Shown one piece after another: positions 57,547-64,000 of a stretch of 64,000 nucleotides of DNA. The position numbers and the translations under genes are program-made. The stretch is taken from positions 6,591,501 through 6,655,500 of the forward strand of contig NZ_LT607750.1 in assembly GCF_900090235.1 (NCBI RefSeq), read 5' to 3'. The number at the start of each line of letters is the position of its first letter. Position 1 is the first letter of the stretch. This stretch comes from Micromonospora echinaurantiaca (lineage in GTDB: Bacteria > Actinomycetota > Actinomycetes > Mycobacteriales > Micromonosporaceae). The notes below the pieces were generated by a model. The model worked only from the letters and a program-made list of their open reading frames with translations. It ran no database searches and was not told the DNA's origin.

Positions 57547-58434
57547 TCAGCTACGGGTGACCAGGCCGGCGTCGACCACGTACTCGCCGCCGTGTACCGC
57601 TTCGAACTCGCCGCTCGCGGTGAGCAGGATCGGGTCCCACTGGTAGGTGCTCACCAGGTCCGAGTCGGTGGCGTCGTCGCCCACGTTGGCGGCGGTGCGG
57701 TCGTAGCTGCTCGCGGCCTCCAGCCAGACCTGGTAGAGCAGTTCGGTGCGGGTGGTCAGCGACCAGGTGCCGTCCGGGTTGACGGTGGCGGAGCCGCCGC
57801 CGATGGCCTGGCCCTGCCGGGCCCCGACCCGCACGCTGAGCACACCGTCCGGGCCGGGGGCGATGCCCGGCTCACCCTCGTCGCGCTGGCCGTCCCGGTC
57901 CAGGTCGTGCCAGACGACGCCGCGCACCACGCAACTGCCGGAGATCGCCACGGTCACCGAGGCCGTGTTGTTCTCGGTGCTGATCTCCTTGCGCTGCGGG
58001 GCGATCGTCGCGGTGATCGCCGGCCGGGAACCCGGCTCGGCGCCGGCCACCACGAACGGCAGCCACAGCCGCGGCGCCCAGCCGGGCGCCACCGCCGGGT
58101 GGGCGCAGGTGTAGCTCGTCGCACCGGCCACCGCGCAGGTCCACTCGCCGTCGGTGGGGGTGAGGTCAGTGGTCCGCAGCCCCGCCGGCACGGAGACGGT
58201 GAGGCTGACCGGCCCCGACTCGCCGGTGCCGCCGTTGTAGGCGTCCACGTGGGCGCGGAAGGTCTCGCCCTCCGCCGGGTTCAGCACGTCGGTCATCATC
58301 AGCTCGACGAACAGGTCGGGCTGGGTGCGTCCGGCCGCCACCGCGTCGGCCGGGAGCAGTGTCGCCGCGGCGCCGGCCAGGGCCAGGGCGGCCAGCGAGC
58401 TGGCGAGGGTACGTCGGATCGAACGGGATCGCAT
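57547..58434 (-). CDS. Secreted protein with SD-repeat (SdrD B-like) domain
   Basis: 295 aa from ATG 58434 (GAGG site upstream); the ATG ten codons earlier would precede the signal unnaturally. The signal peptide is ~1-34 (LASSLAALALAGAAATLLPADAVAAG). An N-terminal DUF11-like beta domain (QPDLFVELMMTDVLNPAEGE; CAVAGATSYTCAHPA) is followed by an SD-repeat-type domain with GVVWHDLDRDGQRDEGEPGI, the usual Ca-binding Asp-rich turn. Such secreted Ig-like modules are typical of surface proteins. There is no LPxTG or wall anchor, so it is probably released. Confidence 0.82.
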   Translation of the reverse strand: MRSRSIRRTLASSLAALALAGAAATLLPADAVAAGRTQPDLFVELMMTDVLNPAEGETFRAHVDAYNGGTGESGPVSLTVSVPAGLRTTDLTPTDGEWTCAVAGATSYTCAHPAVAPGWAPRLWLPFVVAGAEPGSRPAITATIAPQRKEISTENNTASVTVAISGSCVVRGVVWHDLDRDGQRDEGEPGIAPGPDGVLSVRVGARQGQAIGGGSATVNPDGTWSLTTRTELLYQVWLEAASSYDRTAANVGDDATDSDLVSTYQWDPILLTASGEFEAVHGGEYVVDAGLVTRS

Positions 58435-58564
58435 TGCGTCCTCACGTCGCAGGTTCGGCCGCACCGGAGGCGGCGACCGAGGCGGAGATCAACTCTCCTC
58501 CATTCATCCGGCGTCCTCGATGCCTTGGGTGTTACGCCCCGCGGCTGTCGCACCCGGCGGACAC

Positions 58565-58876
58565 AATGGCGGCTCGGCCTGCCCCTCACGGACACCTCGC
58601 CGGCCAGCGCCGCCGAGCTCGGCATCGACCTCGCCGCCCGCCCCTCGTACGCCGAGGTGGTGGCGGTCTTCGCCGACCGCCCGGCGGGTGCGCGAGGTCG
58701 TCGCGGCGGTCACCGACGCGGAGCTGACGGAGACCCGCACCGCCGCGCTGACGCCGGAGTGGGGGGTGGAGTCGCATCCGGTCGGCGAGTGCCTCCGGGT
58801 GGTGCTGGAGGAGCACTGCGAACACCGCCGCTTCGCGGTACGCGACCTCACGCTGATCGAGGCGAGGTCGGCGTAG
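58565..58876 (+). pseudogene. Truncated, frameshifted DinB-family protein remnant
   Basis: Two frames together read as the middle and end of a DinB/DUF664 protein. From 58565 comes RLGLPLTDTSPASAAELGIDLAARP-type sequence, running to about 58680. In another frame from ~58683 VREVVAAVTDAELTETRTA and VLEEHCEHRRFAVRDLTLIEARSA continue to the stop at 58876. The N-terminal half of the family, including its first metal-binding His region, is missing; upstream lies only the divergent signal-peptide gene. It is therefore a decaying gene, not an active DinB-like metalloenzyme. Confidence 0.75.
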
Positions 58877-58887
58877 CGCGCGGGGGC

Positions 58888-59175
58888 CTACGCGTCCACG
58901 GTCAGCCGGACCGTCACCGTGTCGCCCACCTCGAGCTCCTCGGCCTTCCGTACGCCCGCCTTCACCGGCACGATGTAGCGCCCGTCCTTGGGCCAGAGGG
59001 AGGTCTGCCAGTCGGTCGCCCCGATCCGGGCGGTCACCGGGATCATGCCCCAGCCGTAGCTGACCAGCGTGGCGGTCGCTTCCAGGGCGGCGCACTGCTC
59101 CTCGGGGACGGTGACGAAGTGCCACGGCGCCGGCCCGCGCCAGAACCAGATCTCCCCGCTGAACTCCAGGTCCAC
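58888..59175 (-). CDS. DUF1905 family protein
   Basis: 95 aa from GTG 59175; a GTG eight codons upstream (59199) is also possible. The family opening VDLEFSGEIWFWRGPAPWHFVTVPEE is clear, followed by GWGMIPVTARIGATDWQTSLWPKDGRYIVPVKAGVRKAE and a short beta end (GDTVTVRLTV). DUF1905 proteins form small beta-barrels of unknown role, sometimes fused to YdhG/DUF1801 domains; no such fusion is seen. It ends 11 bp after the DinB remnant on the opposite strand. Confidence 0.85.
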   Translation of the reverse strand: MDLEFSGEIWFWRGPAPWHFVTVPEEQCAALEATATLVSYGWGMIPVTARIGATDWQTSLWPKDGRYIVPVKAGVRKAEELEVGDTVTVRLTVDA

Positions 59176-59309
59176 CGCCGCAGGATACGAGTCGGAGACA
59201 ATCCGCCGCGGACGACGGGGAGGGGCCCGTCGAGATTGACCGGTTGGGTTAGCGTGTCGTCGGTCTGCTGGGGAGAGCCCCGGCATCCTTCGGGGAAAGA
59301 AGCTGTCAC

Positions 59310-60143
59310 GTGTCCTTGTGGAAGAAAACCACGGTAGTTGCGGTCTCCGCGCTCACGGCGCTCGCCGTGTCCGCCTGCGGCTCGGAGTCGGGCTCGTCCG
59401 ACGCGCCGAAGCAGCCGAGCGTGCTGGAGTTGCTGGCAACCGATCTCAAGGGATCGCTGCAGAAGACGGTCGACGCCACCGCCAAGAGCGACTCCGTGAC
59501 CGTGAAGATGGAGGGCACGGCCGGCGGCGAGAAGGTCTCGATGCAGGGCGTCATGGACCTGGGCGACCCGGTCAAGGCCGAGATGACGACGGAGGGCCCG
59601 GACGGCGCCCCGACCACCGTGCGCATGATCGGCGGCGTGTTCTACGTCGAGATCCCCGAGGAGGACCGCGAGAGCACCGGCGGTAAGCGCTGGATGAAGC
59701 TGGACCTGGCCGCCGCCGGCGCCCAGTCGGGGATGGACTTCAGCAAGCAGTTCGAGGACATCGACCCGACCAAGCAGGTCAAGACGCTGCTCGCCACCGA
59801 GGGCACCACCGTCGTCGGTGAGGAGACGGTGAACGGGGCGCGCACCGTGCACTACACCGTCACCGCGCCGGTGGCGACCTACCTGGGGCAGGTCGACGCC
59901 CAGATGCGGGCGGACGTCGAGAAGGAGTTCGCCAAGCAGGGCGTCAAGGAGATCAAGCTCGATCTCTGGGTCGACGAGCAGTACCAGCCGCGTCGGGTGC
60001 ACATGGTCATGGGCAAGATGGGCGACCTGACCGTCGACTACACCGACTACGGCAAACCGGTGAACATCGAGACGCCGCCGCCGGCGGAGACCGCCGACTT
60101 CGCCGAGCTGCTGGAGGGCCTGAAGGACCTGGCCACCAGCTGA
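59310..60143 (+). CDS. LppX/LprG-like lipoprotein
   Basis: 277 aa from GTG 59310. Lipoprotein signal with lipobox VSAC (Cys ~23). The mature part has the LolA-like beta-sheet plan of LppX/LprAFG proteins: DLKGSLQKTVDATAKSDSVTVKMEGTA, AEMTTEGPDGAPTTVRMIGGVFYVE, VVGEETVNGARTVHYTVT, KLDLWVDEQYQPRRVHM. In mycobacteria such lipoproteins carry lipids across the envelope. The ligand here is unknown. It stands alone, with a very strong hairpin terminator after it. Confidence 0.88.
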   Translation: MSLWKKTTVVAVSALTALAVSACGSESGSSDAPKQPSVLELLATDLKGSLQKTVDATAKSDSVTVKMEGTAGGEKVSMQGVMDLGDPVKAEMTTEGPDGAPTTVRMIGGVFYVEIPEEDRESTGGKRWMKLDLAAAGAQSGMDFSKQFEDIDPTKQVKTLLATEGTTVVGEETVNGARTVHYTVTAPVATYLGQVDAQMRADVEKEFAKQGVKEIKLDLWVDEQYQPRRVHMVMGKMGDLTVDYTDYGKPVNIETPPPAETADFAELLEGLKDLATS

Positions 60144-60157
60144 CCCAGCGGGAACAC

Positions 60158-60189
60158 TGCCCGGCCGGCGATCTCTCGCCGGCCGGGCA
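60158..60189. terminator. Bidirectional terminator, 14-bp perfect stem
   Basis: TGCCCGGCCGGCGA (60158-60171), loop TCTC, TCGCCGGCCGGGCA (60176-60189). It lies between the convergent lipoprotein and methyltransferase genes, 15 nt after the lipoprotein stop, and is followed by GTTG on the plus strand. Confidence 0.85.
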
Positions 60190-60240
60190 GTTGCGTATCG
60201 GGAGGCGTCCCACCGGCGCCGCGGGACCGGCGGGTGTCTG

Positions 60241-60987
60241 TCAGTGGGCGTCGATGGGCTTGCGCCAGACCGACACGTGGCTCTCGCTGTCGGAGGTGAA
60301 GGGCGACCCGTCCCAGTCCGCCACCCGCTGCTCCAGCTCCAACCCGGCCAGCCGCGCCATGAGATCGCACTCGGCCGGCCAGATGTAGCGGAAGTTGCTG
60401 TAGCCGTACCGGAGGCTCCCGTCGTCCAGCCGCCGGTAGTGGTGCGAGGTCCCGCGCTGGGTGACCATGTCGTACGTGTCGAAGCCGACGTGTCGGTCGG
60501 TCACCTCGAACGGCACCGCCGACTGCCCGGGCGGGAACCGCCGGATGGGCGGGACCCACAGTTCGACGACGAAGCGGCCACCGGGCGACAGGTGCCGGGC
60601 GGCGTTGCGGAAGCAATCCACCTGCTCGTCCTGGGTGCGCACGTTGCCGATGCTGTTCCACACGACGTACACCAGCGAGAACTGACCCGGCACCCTGGTG
60701 GTGGCCATGTCACCGACGACGACCGGCACCTGCTCCCCGGGCGCCTTGCGCCGTAGCTGGTCGACCATCGGCGCCGACAGCTCGATCCCGCTCACCGGGA
60801 TGCCGCGGGCGGCGAGCGGGATCGCCACCCGGCCGGTGCCGATCGCGAACTCCAGCGCGGGGCCGGAGCCGGCCAGCCGGGCGAGGAAGTCCACCGCCGG
60901 GTCGAGCACCTGGGGTGCGAACATCTCGGCCGAGAGGTCGTCGTACTTCTCCGCGGTGTCCTCGTCCCACAGATCGCTGCTCGTCAT
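60241..60987 (-). CDS. SAM-dependent methyltransferase (class I)
   Basis: 248 aa from ATG 60987. The SAM motif I is ALEFAIGTGRVAIPLAARG, motif II VVVGDMATT, and the post-motif region SLVYVVWNSIGNV. N-terminal LWDEDTAEKYDDLSAEMF is typical of the 25/31 family. The target is unknown. C-terminal sequence EQRVADWDGSPFTSDSESHVSVWRKP matches small-molecule methyltransferases. It is convergent with the lipoprotein gene and divergent from DoxX across 240 bp with no other gene. Confidence 0.9.
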   Translation of the reverse strand: MTSSDLWDEDTAEKYDDLSAEMFAPQVLDPAVDFLARLAGSGPALEFAIGTGRVAIPLAARGIPVSGIELSAPMVDQLRRKAPGEQVPVVVGDMATTRVPGQFSLVYVVWNSIGNVRTQDEQVDCFRNAARHLSPGGRFVVELWVPPIRRFPPGQSAVPFEVTDRHVGFDTYDMVTQRGTSHHYRRLDDGSLRYGYSNFRYIWPAECDLMARLAGLELEQRVADWDGSPFTSDSESHVSVWRKPIDAH

Positions 60988-61225
60988 GGGCCCGAGCCTG
61001 CTAGCTCCGCTGTGCTGGCGCGACCCATTAACGACGGCCGTCCGCCTCGCCGCCAGCCGGTTCCGGCGGCTACTCGATGGTGGAGCCCGCGTCCCCGTCC
61101 TGCCGCCGATGCTGCTCCGAGCCAGCCTGCCAGTTCGGCCCGCCGATGTCCGGTGCGGGTCGCTGGCCTCGACGTCTCTGGCGACGGGCACCACCGAGGT
61201 GCCGGCACGAGGAGAGGACAGGGCC

Positions 61226-61657
61226 GTGTCACGGAAGAAGGCACTCCCGAGAACCCGCAGAGCGGCCACGATCACCGCCTGGGTGCTGCAGATCCTGCTC
61301 GGCTTCGCCATCGCCGGGGCCGGGCTGCTCAAGCTCACCGGCGACCCCACCATGGTCGAGTTGTTCGACGACATCGGTGCCGGCCAGTGGCTGCGCTTCG
61401 TGGTCGGCGCACTCGAAGTGGCGGGCGGGGTGGGTCTGCTGATCCCACGAGTGCGAGCCCTGGCCGCACTCTGCCTACTGGGGCTGCTCCTCGGCGCAGC
61501 CGTCACCAACGTGGCAGTGCTTCACACCAGTCCGCTCAGCGCTCTCGCCTTCGCTGCCCTGGCGCTGGCCATCCTGCTGCTGCGTCGACACGAGCTGCTG
61601 ACCACGGCGAGCTCCGTCACGTCCTGGTCGAAGTCCGGAAGCCGTGCACCTCAGTAG
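61226..61657 (+). CDS. DoxX family membrane protein
   Basis: 143 aa from GTG 61226 (GGAGAGGACAGG upstream). Four hydrophobic helices: WVLQILLGFAIAGAGLLKLTG, WLRFVVGALEVAGGVGLLIP, ALAALCLLGLLLGAAVTNVAVLH and LAFAALALAILLLRRHELL. The GLLKL and EVAGGVGLLIP segments are DoxX/DoxD hallmarks. DoxX proteins are linked to thiosulfate/quinone chemistry or redox stress in some species, but function here is open. Its end overlaps the convergent gene at 61651 by 7 bp. Confidence 0.85.
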   Translation: MSRKKALPRTRRAATITAWVLQILLGFAIAGAGLLKLTGDPTMVELFDDIGAGQWLRFVVGALEVAGGVGLLIPRVRALAALCLLGLLLGAAVTNVAVLHTSPLSALAFAALALAILLLRRHELLTTASSVTSWSKSGSRAPQ

Positions 61658-62358
61658 TCGAGGAGAAGAGGCTGGCGGTGCTCGATCGCGGTCTCGGCCA
61701 GGTCGAGCATCACCGCGAGGCCGAACCGGGCGAGGTCCTCCACCGTCGGGTCGCCGGTGGACAGCCCTCGCCGCAGCTCGGCCGGGTCGTACCCGGCAAG
61801 GAGGCCGGTGCGTTCGGCCAGCAGGCGCAGCTCCGCGGCGAGCCGGTCGACCGAACCCATCCGGGTCGGCTGACCCGTCGGTCGGGACGCCTCGATGACG
61901 AGTGGATCCGCCGCGAGCGGCAACCACCACTCCACCCCGGACAGCAGGGTGAGGTAGCGCTCGGGCTGCGCCGAGGCCGCCTGGTACGCGGGAGCGCCGG
62001 CGAACTCACGCGGGCTGTCCGGCTTGTCCCAGGGGCTCGGCTGCAGGTCCGGATGCTCGTCGTACGCGGCGAGCAGCAGCACGGCGCCGAATCCGTCCCA
62101 GTCGGGCTTGTCGGTCCAGTACGGCTGGGACGCGCTCTCCGACCAGTCCACCGGGCCGCCGAGCGCCTCCCCGAGCCACTGCTGCCAGTCCCGTACGGCG
62201 GCCTGCACCACGTCGGGGTCGGTCTCGGGCTCCTCGTCCTCCTGCGCCCGGATGACCCGCACGGTGAATCCGTCCTGCGCGCCGATCTGCTGTGTGATGG
62301 TCAGCCAGTCGTTCAGGTGGTAGCGGGTCAGTGGTCCGACGTAGAGATCAAGGCCCAT
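61651..62358 (-). CDS. Hypothetical protein (MGLDLYVGPLTRY-type)
   Basis: 235 aa. I recognise the N-terminal MGLDLYVGPLTRYH opening from uncharacterised proteins common in actinobacteria, but no functional domain. It is acidic and Trp-rich (VRDWQQWLGEALGG, PYWTDKPDWDGFGAVLLL) with a C-terminal helix (VEDLARFGLAVMLDLAETAIEHRQPLLL). No signal peptide or membrane segment is present, so it is cytoplasmic. A role in toxin immunity has been suggested for similar acidic proteins, but I see no toxin neighbour. The start near 62358 follows an EEP gene pointing away. Confidence 0.7.
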   Translation of the reverse strand: MGLDLYVGPLTRYHLNDWLTITQQIGAQDGFTVRVIRAQEDEEPETDPDVVQAAVRDWQQWLGEALGGPVDWSESASQPYWTDKPDWDGFGAVLLLAAYDEHPDLQPSPWDKPDSPREFAGAPAYQAASAQPERYLTLLSGVEWWLPLAADPLVIEASRPTGQPTRMGSVDRLAAELRLLAERTGLLAGYDPAELRRGLSTGDPTVEDLARFGLAVMLDLAETAIEHRQPLLLDY

Positions 62359-62591
62359 GGGGAAGCATTCTGCCTACGGCGCGCGTGACGTGTCGACCTG
62401 GGTCGAAGCCTCGGGCGGAACGTCTGGCGCCGCGCGATCCGGGTACCGGCTGTACAGATCTGCGCGACGAGGCCTGGCACCACGAATTGCGCCATGAAGC
62501 GATGGGCGACGGCTGCTGCCCCGAGAATGAATGTCGACCCCATCCAGGACCTGAGGATGCGGCAGTGGCCGGTGGTGAGCGAGGACGGACG

Positions 62592-63671
62592 ATGAAGCAG
62601 GTGGACACGGCGGAGGCCGGGCAGGGTGGCGCCGGCCGCCGGGGTACCGGCGCCGGGACCTGGCGCGAGCGCATCCGCCGGGCGACACGCGCCGCCTCCC
62701 GGCCGGGCCTGTGGAAGCGCGGCCGGGTGCTCGCGGCGCTGGCGCTGCTGCTCGGGCTGTTCATGCTGCTGCACGCGCAGATCCCGAACCGGATCGGCAA
62801 CCTCGGCAGCCTGGTGGAGACCTTCCTGCCGTGGTTCGGCCTGTTGATTCCCGTACTGCTGATCGGGGCGCTGTGGCGCCGCTCCGCCTCCGCGGTGGCC
62901 GCGTTGCTGTTGCCGGTGGTGGTGTGGCTGAACCTCTTCGGCGGGCTGCTCGGCGACAAGTCCCACCCGGGCGGCGGCCTCACCGTGGCTCAGCACAACG
63001 TCGGCGCCGGCAATCCCGACCCGGCCGGCACCGCCACCGACCTGGCGACCGCCGGGGCCGACGTGCTGGCCCTGGTCGAGCTGACCGAGCAGGCCCGGGG
63101 CACGTACGAGAGCGAGCTGGCGGAGGCGTACGCCTACCACACGGTGCAGGGAACGGTCGGGCTGTGGAGCAAGCTGCCGCTGTCGGACACCCAGCCGGTC
63201 GACATCAAGATGGACGCCGGGCCGCTGGCGGACACCAAGCCGGTCGACATCAAGATGACCTACACCCGGGCGCTGCGCGCCACGGTGACCACCGACCAGG
63301 GTCCACTGGCGGTGTATGTAGCCCACCTGGGGTCTGCGCGGGTGAATCTCAAGGCGGGCTTCTGGACGGCCCACCGGGACAGGAACGCGCAGGCGCTCGG
63401 CCAGGCCATCGCCGCCGAGCAGAACGAGCGGGTGGTGCTGCTCGGGGACTTGAACGGCACCATGGACGATCGTGCGTTCGCCAGCATCACCGCGCAGCTG
63501 AGCTCGGCCCAGGACGCGGCCGGGAACGGCTTCGGCTTCACCTGGCCGGCCGAGTTCCCGGTGGTGCGGATCGACCAGATCCTGGTCAGAGGCGTCAAGG
63601 CGGAAAGCTCGTGGGTGCTGCCGGCCACCGGCAGCGATCACCGGCCGGTGGCGGCCCGGATCACGCCCTGA
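62592..63671 (+). CDS. Endonuclease/exonuclease/phosphatase (EEP) family membrane protein
   Basis: 359 aa from ATG 62592. The N-terminus has a cytoplasmic basic stretch, then three helices (VLAALALLLGLFMLLHA; LVETFLPWFGLLIPVLLIGALW; SAVAALLLPVVVWLNLFGGLL). The EEP domain shows LTVAQHNVGAG, the Mg-binding Glu in ADVLALVELTE, the HLGSARV His area, GDLNGTMDD and the terminal TGSDHRPVAARI. Related proteins act on phosphodiesters or phospholipids outside the membrane. Within the domain is an in-frame 15-residue tandem duplication (DTQPVDIKM then DTKPVDIKM), unusual for the fold. Confidence 0.87.
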   Translation: MKQVDTAEAGQGGAGRRGTGAGTWRERIRRATRAASRPGLWKRGRVLAALALLLGLFMLLHAQIPNRIGNLGSLVETFLPWFGLLIPVLLIGALWRRSASAVAALLLPVVVWLNLFGGLLGDKSHPGGGLTVAQHNVGAGNPDPAGTATDLATAGADVLALVELTEQARGTYESELAEAYAYHTVQGTVGLWSKLPLSDTQPVDIKMDAGPLADTKPVDIKMTYTRALRATVTTDQGPLAVYVAHLGSARVNLKAGFWTAHRDRNAQALGQAIAAEQNERVVLLGDLNGTMDDRAFASITAQLSSAQDAAGNGFGFTWPAEFPVVRIDQILVRGVKAESSWVLPATGSDHRPVAARITP

Positions 63672-63755
63672 GCACAGCGTTCCCGGCACCCCACAAGTCC
63701 GTTCCTAGGAGTGCGGCTCGAACCCGCCCGGAGGCGCGGCCCTAGGGTGGTCGCC

Positions 63756-64000
63756 ATGGCCGACATCGAGCTCACGACACCGCCGACGCTCCCGCAACCC
63801 AACGGGTACAGCCATGTGGCCAGCATCGGTCCGGGGCATCGGCTGGTCTGGACGTCGGGTCAGGTGCCCATCGCCGCGGACGGCAGCGCAGCGCCCGCCG
63901 ACGACTGGGAGGCCCAGACCCGCCAGGCCATGCAGAACGTCGGTGCCGCCCTGGCCGCCGCGGGCGCAACCTGGGACGACGTCTTCAAGCTCACCTTCTA
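63756..64000 (+). CDS. RidA family protein, 3' partial
   Basis: At least 81 aa from ATG 63756, running off the window. IELTTPPTLPQPNGYSHVASI, then RLVWTSGQVPIAADGS and AMQNVGAALAAAGATWDDVFKLT, are RidA/YjgF marks. TAGGGT (63743-63748) lies 7 nt before the ATG, so the transcript is probably leaderless. It is a second RidA-type gene in the window, clearly divergent from that at 835-1236. The C-terminal active-site Arg region is not included in the window. Confidence 0.85.
   Translation, partial: MADIELTTPPTLPQPNGYSHVASIGPGHRLVWTSGQVPIAADGSAAPADDWEAQTRQAMQNVGAALAAAGATWDDVFKLTF

Noticed and set aside
57508..59337. A 609-codon plus-strand gene spanning the SD-repeat protein and DUF1905 region
   Set aside because: It is antisense to a signal-peptide-bearing gene and runs through the DinB remnant in only one of its two frames; composition is shadow-like.

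Overview
This 64 kb window is chromosomal DNA of a very GC-rich actinomycete, most likely a Micromonospora or close relative in the Micromonosporaceae. The reasons are strong G/C bias at third codon positions, many GTG starts, AfsR-type BTAD/NB-ARC regulators, a carotenoid locus, an actinobacterial-type Tad pilus locus, and a secreted GH87 alpha-1,3-glucanase system. There is no rRNA, CRISPR, phage, plasmid or insertion sequence signal. Names rest on reading motifs by eye; no database search was run.

Layout. 0-4 kb: tail of a Gly/Gln-rich protein, a DUF488 protein, a RidA protein divergent from a WYL regulator with a clear operator, a Glu-Asp-Phe tRNA cluster, and a secreted polysaccharide deacetylase. 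3.9-9.2 kb: a carotenoid locus. crtE, crtI, idi and a B12-binding MerR regulator run leftward and crtB diverges; the shared 65-bp promoter carries 11-bp direct repeats and a palindromic -10. 9.2-12 kb: a class C beta-lactamase-type hydrolase and a flavin disulfide reductase.

12-26 kb is a sugar-utilisation operon that reads as an alpha-1,3-glucan (mutan/nigeran-type) catabolic system: LacI regulator, binding lipoprotein, two permeases, a cytoplasmic GH13 alpha-glucosidase, and two large secreted GH87-type glucanases with discoidin, FN3, CARDB and CBM modules. Nearly every gene boundary carries a distinct RNA hairpin, which suggests stepped expression. 26-28 kb: an enoyl-CoA hydratase and a membrane-Rieske protein, followed by a 42-nt palindrome.

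28-39 kb is a complete leftward Tad/Flp pilus operon (lipoprotein, secreted Cys-rich protein, SAF/RcpC, TadZ, TadA, TadB, TadC, Flp-like peptide, TadE/TadG pseudopilins, LysM protein) with a divergent prepilin peptidase. 39-49 kb: a large secreted subtilase and two paralogous AfsR-like NB-ARC regulators flanking an ECF sigma factor with no obvious anti-sigma gene. 49-64 kb: mixed genes. These are a PAP2 phosphatase, a GH65 phosphorylase, an acetyltransferase, a zinc-ribbon protein, LtrA, TetR with a divergent carboxylesterase, a secreted SD-repeat protein, a DinB pseudogene, DUF1905, an LppX-like lipoprotein, a methyltransferase, DoxX, an unknown protein, an EEP hydrolase with an internal duplication, and a second RidA cut by the window end.

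The best candidates for undescribed biology are the cobalamin-type MerR circuit on the carotenoid promoter, the GH87/ABC operon with its hairpin at almost every boundary, the twin AfsR-sigma island, and three kinds of intergenic palindromic or tandem-hairpin elements at 28.0, 52.4 and 55.1 kb.
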